Below are positions 25,554-35,229 of a stretch of DNA of 64,000 nucleotides, piece by piece; positions within the stretch are counted from its first letter, which is position 1, and every line of letters begins with the position of its first letter. The DNA is from Pseudomonadota bacterium (lineage in GTDB: Bacteria; Pseudomonadota; Gammaproteobacteria; Burkholderiales; Burkholderiaceae_E), in the NCBI GenBank assembly GCA_023388075.1, contig JAEWGX010000111.1, positions 87,988-151,987 of the forward strand, given 5' to 3'. The notes beneath the pieces are model-generated. The model searched no databases, had not been told where the DNA came from, and saw only the letters and a list, made by a program, of their open reading frames with translations. Made by a program: the position numbers and the translations under genes.

Positions 25554-25661
25554 TGGATCTGTTTTTCAGATGATTGGTATCTCCATGTTCTATTTTACTT
25601 TGGACTCGGTCGGCGCCAACATCGCTGGCGGTCCATCGGAAAAGTGAAGAGGAGACAGGCA
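25554..25661. promoter_or_regulatory. Divergent promoter region with candidate LysR-binding dyad
   Basis: This 108 bp gap separates the LysR gene (-) from the catabolic operon (+) and holds an AT-rich patch that stands out in the GC-rich sequence (about 25560-25605). An inverted repeat AGAT (25568-25571) and ATCT (25579-25582) with a 7 bp spacer begins 15 bp from the LysR start codon, a usual place for an autoregulatory site. AGGAGA near 25650 is the ribosome site of the downstream gene. Binding is inferred from layout only. Confidence 0.45.
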
Positions 25662-26336
25662 ATGGCGCAGGCGTCAGCGGCGGAAGCGGCCACGATCGAT
25701 CTGTACTGGTCGTTCCGCAGCCCGTACAGCTATCTCGCCTTGCACCACGTGCGCGCCCTGACTCAGTCGCACGGCGTGAGCTGGAACGTCAGGATCGTTC
25801 GCCCGCTCGCGATCCGCACGCCCGATTTCTTCAGGCGAATGGATCCGCTGTGGCGGCCGTACCTGCTGATCGACACGAAGCGGATCGCCGAGAGCCTGGG
25901 CATGCCGTTCAAGCGACCCACTCCGGATCCGGTGGCGCAGGACCCGGTCACCCTGGAGATCGCCGCGGACCAGCCGTACATCCACCACCTGACCCGGCTG
26001 GGTGCGGAGGCGACGCTGCGAGGCAGGGCGCTGCCGTTCATCCAGGAGGTATCGCACCTGCTTTGGAGCGGCGAGGTGGTCGGCTGGAACGAAGGCGACC
26101 ACATGGCGCGGGCGGCCGCCCGCGCCGGACTCGACCTCGCCGAGATGGAGGCGTCGATCGCGGCGGACCCCGATGCCCGCGACACTCTGGTGAGGGGTCA
26201 TGAGGCCGACCTGCGCGCCGCCGGGCACTGGGGCGTTCCGACTTTCGTCCTGGACGGCGAGCCGTTCTACGGCCAGGACCGCGTCCCGCTTCTGGCGTGG
26301 CGACTCGAGCAGCGCGCGCGCTCGCGCGCGGGCTGA
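25662..26336 (+). CDS. DsbA-fold oxidoreductase, 2-hydroxychromene-2-carboxylate isomerase family
   Basis: A 224-residue thioredoxin-fold protein of the kappa-GST/HCCA-isomerase type. The N-terminal strand-helix motif is DLYWSFRSPYSYLALHHV, with Ser where DsbA has its active Cys. The C-terminal cis-proline motif is GVPTFVLDGEPFYGQDR. These enzymes use glutathione to isomerise ring-cleavage products in naphthalene-type pathways, and related ones act on other electrophiles. It is the first gene of the plus-strand island opposite LysR, with AGGAGA just before the ATG. The next gene follows after 4 bp. Assignment to a substrate would be a guess. Confidence 0.86.
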   Translation: MAQASAAEAATIDLYWSFRSPYSYLALHHVRALTQSHGVSWNVRIVRPLAIRTPDFFRRMDPLWRPYLLIDTKRIAESLGMPFKRPTPDPVAQDPVTLEIAADQPYIHHLTRLGAEATLRGRALPFIQEVSHLLWSGEVVGWNEGDHMARAAARAGLDLAEMEASIAADPDARDTLVRGHEADLRAAGHWGVPTFVLDGEPFYGQDRVPLLAWRLEQRARSRAG

Positions 26337-26340
26337 TCCG

Positions 26341-27183
26341 GTGCTGCGCAACCTCGTCGAGGTGGCCGAGGCGGACGCGCCGGCGCGGATCGCCGCGGTC
26401 TACCAGGACATCCGCGACGTCCTCGGCACCTCGTTTGTCAATCTGGTCTACCGGCACCTGGCAACCGACGTGGCGTCGCTCGAATGGTCCTGGAGCGCCA
26501 TACGGCCGCATCTGGTCGCCGGCAGCCTGACCGCGCAGGCGTCGCAGCTTCGGCAGGCCGTGGCGGCCCGATGCGATGGCTGGGCGGGCGTCGCGGACGC
26601 GACGCCGCCCCATCCGGACCCGGCCAGCGTCGCGGCGATATCGAGGCTGGTCGCAAGCTACAACCATGCCAATGCCGTGAACCTGATGGCGTTGTCCCAC
26701 GTGCTGCCGAATCCGCCTTCGGAACGGAGCGCGATCGCAGCCGCCACGACGCCCGGCGCCGCGCCGCCGGCGACGCCGAGCGACGAGGGCGAGCCCCTGC
26801 CGCCGCTGCCCGCGCTCGAGCGCCTGGCCGACGACGAACGGCGGCGCATCGAGCGCCTGAATCGCTACGCCGAGCCGGGTGATCCCGCCATCGTCGCGAG
26901 CCTCTACCGTCACCTCGCCGCCTGGCCTGGCGCGCTCTACTTCGCGGAGCGGATCCTGCTTCCCCTGGAGCACGACGGACTGCTCGCCCAAGGCCGTGCG
27001 TTCACCGCGGGCGAAGCGGCGCGAGTGGCCGTCCTGCATTCCCTCGCCATGCCGCCGCCGCCGGCCGGCTTCGAGTCGCGCTTCGGCGCGTCCCTGCGGC
27101 AGCTTCGCGACGTGACCATCAGCAAGATGCTCCCCATCGGCCAGGCGCTGTCCCACGCTCTCGCCTCGATTCCTTCCCGCTGA
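26341..27183 (+). CDS. DehI-like protein (group I 2-haloacid dehalogenase family), putative
   Basis: An all-helical protein of 280 residues that appears to contain two related halves. IAAVYQDIRDVLGTSFVNLV starts the first, and IVASLYRHLAAWPGALYFAE starts the second. The pattern resembles DehI, the dehalogenase that hydrolyses both D- and L-2-haloalkanoic acids and is a pseudo-dimer of two helical repeats. The ending RDVTISKMLPIGQAL also fits. Similarity is judged by eye and the catalytic Asp and Asn were not located with certainty, so it may be a non-dehalogenating homologue. GTG 26341 is taken as start, 4 bp after the isomerase stop. Confidence 0.55.
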   Translation: MLRNLVEVAEADAPARIAAVYQDIRDVLGTSFVNLVYRHLATDVASLEWSWSAIRPHLVAGSLTAQASQLRQAVAARCDGWAGVADATPPHPDPASVAAISRLVASYNHANAVNLMALSHVLPNPPSERSAIAAATTPGAAPPATPSDEGEPLPPLPALERLADDERRRIERLNRYAEPGDPAIVASLYRHLAAWPGALYFAERILLPLEHDGLLAQGRAFTAGEAARVAVLHSLAMPPPPAGFESRFGASLRQLRDVTISKMLPIGQALSHALASIPSR

Positions 27184-27191
27184 ACAGCGCA

Positions 27192-28787
27192 ATGCAACCG
27201 AACTTCCTCTTCATCATCACCGACCAGCACCGCGCCGACCATCTCGGGTGCTACGGCAATCCGATCGTGCGCACGCCGAACATCGACCGGATTGCCGCGC
27301 GGGGCTGGCGCGCCAGGCGCTTCTACGTCGCCAACCCGGCCTGCATGCCAAACCGATCGACGCTGATGACGGGCCGCATGCCATCGGTGCATCGGGTCCG
27401 CTCCAACGGGATCCCGCTGTCGCTGGGGGCGACGACCTTCGTGGAGCTGCTGCGCGCCGCGGGCTACGCCACCGTCTCGAGCGGCAAGATCCACCTGCAG
27501 CCGATGCTGGGTGAAGCGCCTCTGCTGCGCCGGAAGGATCCGGGTGGGCTGGTCGCGCCTCCGCCTGCGCTGGGCGACGCCTGGCATCTCGGCGCCGCCG
27601 ACGGCCCCTACGACCAGGAGTGCATCGACCGCTGGCGGGACGATCCGGAGCACGACCTCGAGCTGCCGTACTACGGCTTCGAGGAGGTTCACCTGACGAT
27701 GATGCACGCCGACGGCGTCCATGGGCACTACGGGAGGTGGCTGGAAGCGCGCCATCCCGGCTCGAGGAGCATCGTCGGTCGCGGCAACGCACTGCCGGGC
27801 AGCGATCCCGGCGCGCTCCAGGCCTGGCGCACGGCGGTGCCGGAGGAGCTCTACTCCACCAGCTACATCCGCGAGCAGGCGATCGGCTTCCTGGAGCGGC
27901 ATGCCGCCGAGGCAAGCGGCAAGCCGTTCTTCCTGCATTGCTCCTTCAACGATCCTCATCATCCGTTCACCCCCCCGGGCCGCTACTGGGACATGTACGA
28001 CCCGGACGACATCCCGCTGCCCGCCGCCTTCGCGCCCAACGTCGGCGAGGTCCCGCCTCCGGTTCGCCATCTCATCGCCGAGCGCGATGCCGGCCGCCAG
28101 GACCGCGACTCGTGGCTGCCGCAAGCGGTGCTCGAACGCGACGTGCGGGAGGCCATCGCGCGCACCTACGGATCGATCACGATGATCGACGACGCGATCG
28201 GCGCCATCCTTCAGGCGCTTGAACGGCTGGGCCTGCATCGCGATACGGTGATCGTCTTCACCAGCGACCACGGCGACTACATGGGGGACCACCAGCTGCT
28301 GCTGAAAGGGCCGATCCACTACGACGGCCTGATCCGCGTTCCCTTCATCTGGTCGGATCCGCGGTCCGACGTGCGCGGCGTCGCCTCCGATGCGCTCGGG
28401 GGCACCTTGGACATCGGCGCCACCATCCTTGCCCGCGCCGGCCTCGCGCCGTTCCACGGCATGCAGGGGCGGGACCTCCTTCCGGTGATCTCGGGCGAGG
28501 CGCCGGGCCGGCCGGCGGTGCTGGTGGAAGAGGACAACCAGCGCGCCTTCCTCACCTTCGAGCGACCGGTTCGCCTGCGCACGCTGGTCACCGACCGGTG
28601 GCGACTGTCCGTCTACCGCGGCGTGGACTGGGCCGAGCTGTACGACCTGCAGGAGGACCCGCTGGAGCTGCACAACCGATGGAACGATCCGTCGCTTGCG
28701 GGCATCCAGAGCGAGTTGCTGCGCCAACTGGTGCAGACGATGGAGGAGTTCGCCGACGACAGCCCGCTACCCACTGCAAGAGCTTGA
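27192..28787 (+). CDS. Sulfatase-family hydrolase with variant CMPNR active-site motif
   Basis: Alkaline-phosphatase-superfamily hydrolase of 531 residues. Metal ligands begin with the TDQHRAD motif (Asp11, Gln12). The nucleophile region is C51-M-P-N-R55 in NPACMPNRSTLMTG, and further ligands lie in FTSDHGDYMGDH. The Cys and Arg of the sulfatase signature C-x-P-S/A-R are present, so formylglycine conversion is possible, but the fourth residue is Asn instead of Ser or Ala. No formylglycine-generating enzyme is in the window. No signal peptide is visible, so it should be cytoplasmic, as for choline-sulfatase and phosphonate monoester hydrolases. The substrate could be a sulfate or phosphonate ester. 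Confidence 0.87.
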   Translation: MQPNFLFIITDQHRADHLGCYGNPIVRTPNIDRIAARGWRARRFYVANPACMPNRSTLMTGRMPSVHRVRSNGIPLSLGATTFVELLRAAGYATVSSGKIHLQPMLGEAPLLRRKDPGGLVAPPPALGDAWHLGAADGPYDQECIDRWRDDPEHDLELPYYGFEEVHLTMMHADGVHGHYGRWLEARHPGSRSIVGRGNALPGSDPGALQAWRTAVPEELYSTSYIREQAIGFLERHAAEASGKPFFLHCSFNDPHHPFTPPGRYWDMYDPDDIPLPAAFAPNVGEVPPPVRHLIAERDAGRQDRDSWLPQAVLERDVREAIARTYGSITMIDDAIGAILQALERLGLHRDTVIVFTSDHGDYMGDHQLLLKGPIHYDGLIRVPFIWSDPRSDVRGVASDALGGTLDIGATILARAGLAPFHGMQGRDLLPVISGEAPGRPAVLVEEDNQRAFLTFERPVRLRTLVTDRWRLSVYRGVDWAELYDLQEDPLELHNRWNDPSLAGIQSELLRQLVQTMEEFADDSPLPTARA

Positions 28788-28800
28788 GGAGCAACGAAGG

Positions 28801-30258
28801 ATGGATGCACTGGATATCGCGAAGCGCCGGTTCGGTGAGCTGAGGCTGCTCATCGGTGGCGAATGGACCCGCGGCGGCGGCAAGGATGAAGCGGTGCTGG
28901 ACCCGGCGACCGGCGGCGTGCTCGGGCGACTGCCGCATGCGAGCAAGGCGGACCTGGCATCCGCGGTCGCGGCCGCGGATTCGGCCTTCCCTGCCTGGTC
29001 CAGGACACCCGCGATGGAGCGGCGACGCATCCTGCTGGACGCTGCCCGGCTGATCCGCGAGCGTGCCGAGCCGATCGCCCACATGATGACGCTCGAGCAG
29101 GGCAAGCCGCTCGCGGAGGCCCGCGCCGAGCTGACAGGCGCGATCGAGATATTCGAGTGGTACGCCGAGGAGGCCCGCCGCCTCTACGGACGGGTGATTC
29201 CGGCCCGCCAGGCCAACGTCAGCCAGGTGGTGATGCTCGATCCGGTGGGTCCGGTCGCCGCCTTCACTCCCTGGAACTTCCCCGCGCTCACCCCGGCGCG
29301 CAAGATCGCCGGCGCGCTCGCGGCCGGCTGCAGCTGCGTCATCAAGCCGGCGGAGGAGACCCCTGCCACGGCCATCGAGCTTGCCCGTGCCTGCGTCGAC
29401 GCGGGCCTTCCGGCCGGGGCGCTCAACGTGGTGTTCGGGGTGCCGGCCGAGGTCTCCGGCTTCCTGATCCGCTCGCCGGTCATCCGGAAGGTTTCCTTCA
29501 CGGGATCGATCGCGGTCGGCAAGGAGCTCGCGGCGATGGCCGCGAGTCACGGACTGAAGCGCTGCACGCTGGAGCTGGGCGGGCATGCGCCGGTGCTGGT
29601 CTTCGACGACGCGGACGTCGACAAGGCGGCCGCGGCCTGTGCCGCGGGCAGGTTCCGCAATGCCGGCCAGGTCTGCATCGCGCCGTCGCGCTTCTTCGTG
29701 CAGCGGGGCGCGTTCGAGCGCTTCACGGCCCGGTTCGTGGAGGCGGCCCGCGCTCAGCGGCTGGGCAGTGGCCTCGAAGCCGGGACCACCATGGGGCCGC
29801 TTGCCAACTCGCGACGGCTGGACGCCATGGAAGCGTTCGTCGAGGACGCGGCCGGGCGCGGGGCGCGCGTGGCCGCTGGAGGCACCCGGGCCGATGCGCC
29901 GGGCTACTTCTGGCAGCCGACGGTGCTCACCGACCTTCGCGACGAAGCACGCGCGATGACCGAAGAGACGTTCGGACCCATCGCACCGGTGGTGCCCTTC
30001 GATACGCTGGAAGAAGCGATCGAGCGCGCCAATCGGCTGCCGTACGGCCTGTCCGCGTATGCGTTCACCCGCTCGGCGTCGACGGCGCATGCCGTCTCCA
30101 CCGGCCTGCAGGCCGGAATGGTCGGCATCAACGGCTTTGGCGTATCCGTTGCCGAAGCGCCGTTCGGCGGCATCAAGGAGAGCGGCTACGGCTCCGAAGG
30201 GGGCGTCGAGGGCCTCGAAGGGTATCTCAACACGAAGTTCGTGTCGCAGGTGAACTGA
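28801..30258 (+). CDS. NAD(P)-dependent aldehyde dehydrogenase, succinate-semialdehyde dehydrogenase-like
   Basis: Oxidises an aldehyde to its acid; 485 residues. Catalytic Glu is in TLELGGHAPVLVF and catalytic Cys in NAGQVCIAPSRFFV. The cofactor motif FTGSIAVGKEL and the FGPIAPVVPFDT region place it in the GabD/SSADH group. Start ATG 28801 has GAGGAG 8 bases upstream and comes 13 bp after the sulfatase stop; the in-frame extension upstream overlaps the sulfatase gene and is not family-like. In the island it would oxidise an aldehyde made by the sulfatase, dehalogenase-like or isomerase steps. Confidence 0.92.
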   Translation: MDALDIAKRRFGELRLLIGGEWTRGGGKDEAVLDPATGGVLGRLPHASKADLASAVAAADSAFPAWSRTPAMERRRILLDAARLIRERAEPIAHMMTLEQGKPLAEARAELTGAIEIFEWYAEEARRLYGRVIPARQANVSQVVMLDPVGPVAAFTPWNFPALTPARKIAGALAAGCSCVIKPAEETPATAIELARACVDAGLPAGALNVVFGVPAEVSGFLIRSPVIRKVSFTGSIAVGKELAAMAASHGLKRCTLELGGHAPVLVFDDADVDKAAAACAAGRFRNAGQVCIAPSRFFVQRGAFERFTARFVEAARAQRLGSGLEAGTTMGPLANSRRLDAMEAFVEDAAGRGARVAAGGTRADAPGYFWQPTVLTDLRDEARAMTEETFGPIAPVVPFDTLEEAIERANRLPYGLSAYAFTRSASTAHAVSTGLQAGMVGINGFGVSVAEAPFGGIKESGYGSEGGVEGLEGYLNTKFVSQVN

Positions 30259-30310
30259 TCCGTGCCTCGTCGCTTCGGTGCAGAAGCGGCGTCACTTACA
30301 GAGGAGATGA

Positions 30311-31297
30311 ATGATGAGCAGTCCGAGTACCGTCACCGCGACGATCAAGCCCGTTGCCGGCGCGCTGGCCGTCGTCGCCGCCGCCCTGCTGTCCATGCCG
30401 GCGGCGTCGGCGCAGGAGTATCCGACGCGCCCGATCACGATGACCGTCACCTTCCCGCCCGGCGGGGCCACGGACTCGGTGGGTCGCGCGCTTGCGTCGG
30501 GTATGACGTCGAAGCTGAAGCAGAGCGTCGTGGTGCAGAACGTGGGCGGCGCGGGTGGCTCCATCGGGACGACCACCATCGCCAACGCCGCGAACAACGG
30601 CTACACCATGGGGTTCATCGCGGCTGCCGCGCTCACGACGCTTCCTCACCTCCTGGAGGTGCCGTACCGGCCGGATTCGTTCGACTACGTATGCCGGGCG
30701 TTCGATGTCCCGGTCTTCGTGCTCGTGTCGCCCACTTCGCGGTTCACGACGCTGGAGGACGTGATCCGGTTCGCCAAGGCGAACCCCGGCAAGCTCAACT
30801 ACGCCACGGTGGGTCCCGGCTCGTTGCCTCACCTCGCCGCGCTGGATCTCGCGCGGGCCGCGAGTATCGACTACAACCACGTGCCCTACAAGGGCGAGAG
30901 CGCCGCCGTGACCGACCTGCTCGGCGGCCACGTCGATCTCTACCTCGGCACCAGCGCGGTCGCCAGCATCCACAAGCTGCGCCGCCTCGGCGTGGCGGCG
31001 GCGAGCCGGGTCACCGAGTCGCCCGACACCCCCACCTTGACCGAGATGGGCTACAAGGTCAACTGGGCCATCATGGGTGGCGTCATCGCGCCCAAGGGCA
31101 TCGAGTCGAAGTCGCTCGCGAAGCTGCGTGGCGCCTGCGCCGACGTCGTCGAGACGGACGAGTTCAGGCAGGCCCTCGATCGCTACAAGGTCCGGCTGTC
31201 CTATGCGGACGGCCCCGACTTCCAGAAGGCGATCGCCACCGAGGCGGCCGACAGCCGGGAGCTCCTGAAGAGCGTCGGCCTGCTGAAGAATCACTGA
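30311..31297 (+). CDS. Bug/TctC-family periplasmic solute-binding protein
   Basis: Exported binding protein of 328 residues with a signal peptide (LLSMPAASA then QEYPTRPITMTVTFPPGG). The typical Bug motifs follow: an NVGGAGGSIGTTTIANA loop, a segment with FAKANPGKLNYATVGPGS, and the DLLGGHVDLYLG region. Such proteins capture carboxylated compounds for tripartite tricarboxylate transporters, but no TctA or TctB membrane gene is in the window. Bug proteins of Burkholderiales are often such orphans. GAGGAG lies just before two adjacent ATGs (30311 and 30314), and either could be used. It is 52 bp after the aldehyde dehydrogenase and likely serves the same pathway. Confidence 0.93.
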   Translation: MMSSPSTVTATIKPVAGALAVVAAALLSMPAASAQEYPTRPITMTVTFPPGGATDSVGRALASGMTSKLKQSVVVQNVGGAGGSIGTTTIANAANNGYTMGFIAAAALTTLPHLLEVPYRPDSFDYVCRAFDVPVFVLVSPTSRFTTLEDVIRFAKANPGKLNYATVGPGSLPHLAALDLARAASIDYNHVPYKGESAAVTDLLGGHVDLYLGTSAVASIHKLRRLGVAAASRVTESPDTPTLTEMGYKVNWAIMGGVIAPKGIESKSLAKLRGACADVVETDEFRQALDRYKVRLSYADGPDFQKAIATEAADSRELLKSVGLLKNH

Positions 31298-31315
31298 CCG
31301 ACCGGGACAGGGCGC

Positions 31316-32560
31316 ATGAAGGAGGACGTCAAGCCGGCGCGGTTGCGGTTTTTCCATCGCCCCGACGATCCGTGGAGCCACCTCCTGCTGCAGGTGTTGC
31401 CGCGGCTGGCGCGGGCCTACGAGGTCGAGATCCAGTGCGTGACCGTTCCGTTCCCTGACATCGAACATGCGCCCCGGCCCGAGCTGCTGGCGCGCCACGC
31501 GCTGCGCGATGCCAGCGACCTCGCGCGGTACGTCGACGTCGAGTTCGAATCGGACGGGCGGCTGCCGGACCAGGCATCGGTGACGCTCGCGAGCCGCGCC
31601 CTGCTGGCCCTGGATACGACCGGGCAGTACCTCGCGGCCGCCCATCCGATCGGGCGGGCGCTGTTCGCCGGCGACTCGCAGGCCCTGGAATCGCTCTGTG
31701 GCTCCATCGAGCTGCCGGACGAGCCGGCAGCGGCCCTCATGCTTCAGGGAAACTACGAGAGCCTCCTGGAAGCCGGCCACTACCTCTCGGGAATGATCGA
31801 GTACCGGGGTGCCTGGTACTGGGGCATCGATCGTCTTGCGCACCTCGAGCACGACCTGCTGATGGCAGGACGACGGCGCAGCGACCGATCGGTCGGGGTC
31901 CTGCAGCGGCGCCGCCACGCCACGAGTCCGCTCGCTCCATTTCCGGGGACGGCGGCAGACGAGCTCGTCATCGACTGGTTCTGCTCCTTCCGCAGCCCCT
32001 ACGCCTATCTCTCCGCGCGACGCACGTTCGACCTGGCTCGCCGCTATCCCGTCCGCATCAGGCCACGGCTCATCCTGCCGATGAAGATGGCCGGCTTCGT
32101 CATCCCGGAACGCAAGAGCGCCTACTTCCGTCTCGATCCGGCCCGCGAAGCGCTGCGCCACGGCGTGCGATTCGGCAACTTCTGCGATCCGTTCGGCGTG
32201 GGCCTGGAACGCGCCATGGCAGCGGTGCCGGTTGCCGAGAAGGCCGGTCGCCTCGAGCCCTACATCCTGTCGGTGATGGCGGGCGTCTGGGCGGATGGCA
32301 TCGACACCGCCAGCGACGACGGCCTGCGCGCCCTCGTCGAGCGAGCGGGCCTGGCCTGGGCCGAGGTCGCCGCGGTGCTGGAGGACGATGGCTGGCGCGA
32401 AGGCGCCCATCGCAATCGCGAGGAGCTGGCGCGGCTCGGGCAGTACGCCGCGCCCACCTATCGGCTGGGCGACTGGGTCACCTGGGGGCAGGACCGGATC
32501 TGGATGCTGGAAGAGAGAATCCGGGAAGCGCTGGGAATGACATCGGTTCCGGAAATCTAG
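31316..32560 (+). CDS. Tandem two-domain DsbA-fold/HCCA-isomerase-like protein
   Basis: A 414-residue protein with two thioredoxin-type domains. The first (about 1-200) starts with RLRFFHRPDDPWSHLLLQVL, with no Cys pair. The second (about 220-405) begins VIDWFCSFRSPYAYLSARR and ends with YAAPTYRLGDWVTWGQDR, matching 2-hydroxychromene-2-carboxylate isomerase. C-F-C-like residues are not arranged as a CxxC disulfide site, so a glutathione-dependent isomerase or transferase is more likely than an oxidase. The gene follows the Bug gene by 18 bp and closes the island. The N-terminal domain is degenerate and may serve for dimer-like packing. Confidence 0.8.
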   Translation: MKEDVKPARLRFFHRPDDPWSHLLLQVLPRLARAYEVEIQCVTVPFPDIEHAPRPELLARHALRDASDLARYVDVEFESDGRLPDQASVTLASRALLALDTTGQYLAAAHPIGRALFAGDSQALESLCGSIELPDEPAAALMLQGNYESLLEAGHYLSGMIEYRGAWYWGIDRLAHLEHDLLMAGRRRSDRSVGVLQRRRHATSPLAPFPGTAADELVIDWFCSFRSPYAYLSARRTFDLARRYPVRIRPRLILPMKMAGFVIPERKSAYFRLDPAREALRHGVRFGNFCDPFGVGLERAMAAVPVAEKAGRLEPYILSVMAGVWADGIDTASDDGLRALVERAGLAWAEVAAVLEDDGWREGAHRNREELARLGQYAAPTYRLGDWVTWGQDRIWMLEERIREALGMTSVPEI

Positions 32561-32698
32561 CGGGCGCGCAGGCCGTACGCTGCCTTGCGTATTCCATCGG
32601 CGAAACGGCTGCCCTAGACTGGACGCGTCGGTCACGACTTGGGGGCTCGGTGCCGTGGTGGCGCCGCGCCCCGACGACTCAGCCAGAAGGAGGTTCCG

Positions 32699-33001
32699 AT
32701 GCGTGCCTACAACGTCGTGCGGTTCAAGGTGAAGCCGGGTCGGGAGCAGGAGTTCGTCGATGCGCATCGCATCGATCCGACATTCAAGGGCTTCCTGGGT
32801 GGGGCATTGATCAAGACCGGCGAGCGCTCCTACTGCCTGGTCGGCGAGTGGGAAAGCTTCGACCGGATCGTTGCCGCCCGGGAGAAGATGATCGGGATGC
32901 TGGATGGCTTCCGCGACGCGCTGGAGGACCTGGGTGGCGGGCTCGGCAAGACCGACCCGGTGTCGGGCGAGGCGGTGGTGGAGTTCGAACCGTCGAAGTG
33001 A
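32699..33001 (+). CDS. Small ABM/Dabb-like domain protein
   Basis: A 100-residue ferredoxin-fold-type protein. MRAYNVVRFKVKPGREQEFV followed by DAHR is the usual opening strand of antibiotic-biosynthesis-monooxygenase (ABM) domains, and CLVGEWESFDRIVAAREKM forms the second conserved block. These small dimeric domains include quinol monooxygenases, heme degraders and proteins with no known activity. The start at 32699 is set by a strong AGAAGGAGG ribosome site. An unannotated 138 bp gap precedes it, so it probably has its own promoter. It is convergent with the serine dehydratase gene. Confidence 0.75.
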   Translation: MRAYNVVRFKVKPGREQEFVDAHRIDPTFKGFLGGALIKTGERSYCLVGEWESFDRIVAAREKMIGMLDGFRDALEDLGGGLGKTDPVSGEAVVEFEPSK

Positions 33002-33022
33002 CTCGGCGCGCCGGACCGGCGC

Positions 33023-34414
<1,392 letters not shown>

Positions 34415-34482
34415 TGGGTCTCTCGGGGAATCGAAGGGCCACGCGATGCGCGGGCTCGGAAGAAGGCGCGGCGCCGCGCGGA

Positions 34483-35229
34483 TCAGTCCAACCGCAGCAG
34501 CGCCGGCAGCTCGTCCATCGAGCCGAACGTGAGGCTCGCGCCGGCGTCGAGGAGGATGGCGGGGCTGTTGAGGCTCGCCAGGGCGTAGACCGTGGTGCCG
34601 GCCGCGACCCCGGCCCGGATGCCCGTCGGCGTGTCCTCGATCACCACCGTGCGATTGGGCGAGGCGCCGATCGTCCTCATCGCGAGCTCGTAGACGTCGG
34701 GCGCGGGTTTGGCGCGGGCCACCATGTCGGCGCCGAACATGCAGCGCTCGAAGAACGGCAGCAGCCCGGACCGGCCCAGGGTGAGCCGCATCTTGGCGCA
34801 GTCCGCGCCGGAGGCGACGGCGAACGGCATGCCGATCGCCGCGAGGCGCTCCACCACGGCCCGCACGCCCGGGATCGCCGCCACCCGCACGGCGAGCGCC
34901 TCGTCGCGCCGACGAACGAACTGCGGATGCCAGTCGGGCGACAGCGGGCGCCCGATCAACGCCTCGATCGCCGCCATCTCGTCCTTCACGGACTTGCCCA
35001 TGAAGGTACGGATGGTTCGCTCGAGGTCGAAGTCGAGCCCGAGCTCGTTCAGCATCTCGCACAGCACGCCGTTGGTGATCGGTTCGCTGTCCACCAGCAC
35101 GCCGTCACAGTCGAAGATCACGGCATCGGGCCTGCCTTGCAGGCCAGGCCGGTCCGGCGGGACGACGGTGCGGCTTCCCGGCATCGGACCGGCGCCGACC
35201 GCGGGAATGTCGCTCTGCTCTCGACGCAT
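34483..35229 (-). CDS. HAD-superfamily hydrolase (phosphoglycolate phosphatase/beta-phosphoglucomutase-like)
   Basis: A 248-residue HAD subfamily IA protein. Motif I is DAVIFDCDGVLVDSEP, motif II AVASGADCAKM, motif III lysine in ARAKPAPDVYELA and motif IV VVIEDTPTGIRAG. The helical cap follows motif I, as in sugar phosphatases and phosphoglycolate phosphatase. The first 33 residues are not conserved, so translation might start later, though ATG 35229 overlaps the stop of the upstream gene by one base (TGATG), which supports it. The specific phosphorylated substrate is unknown. Confidence 0.88.
   Translation of the reverse strand: MRREQSDIPAVGAGPMPGSRTVVPPDRPGLQGRPDAVIFDCDGVLVDSEPITNGVLCEMLNELGLDFDLERTIRTFMGKSVKDEMAAIEALIGRPLSPDWHPQFVRRRDEALAVRVAAIPGVRAVVERLAAIGMPFAVASGADCAKMRLTLGRSGLLPFFERCMFGADMVARAKPAPDVYELAMRTIGASPNRTVVIEDTPTGIRAGVAAGTTVYALASLNSPAILLDAGASLTFGSMDELPALLRLD

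Noticed and set aside
25554..25661. Specific -35/-10 promoter pair for the catabolic island
   Set aside because: TTGGTA and TATTTT are present, but their spacing is too short for a normal sigma-70 promoter, so only the region as a whole was annotated.
30296..32767. 823-codon open frame on the minus strand
   Set aside because: Covers the Bug and two-domain DsbA genes in antisense. Both plus-strand genes have start sites, a signal peptide or catalytic motifs, and operon spacing.
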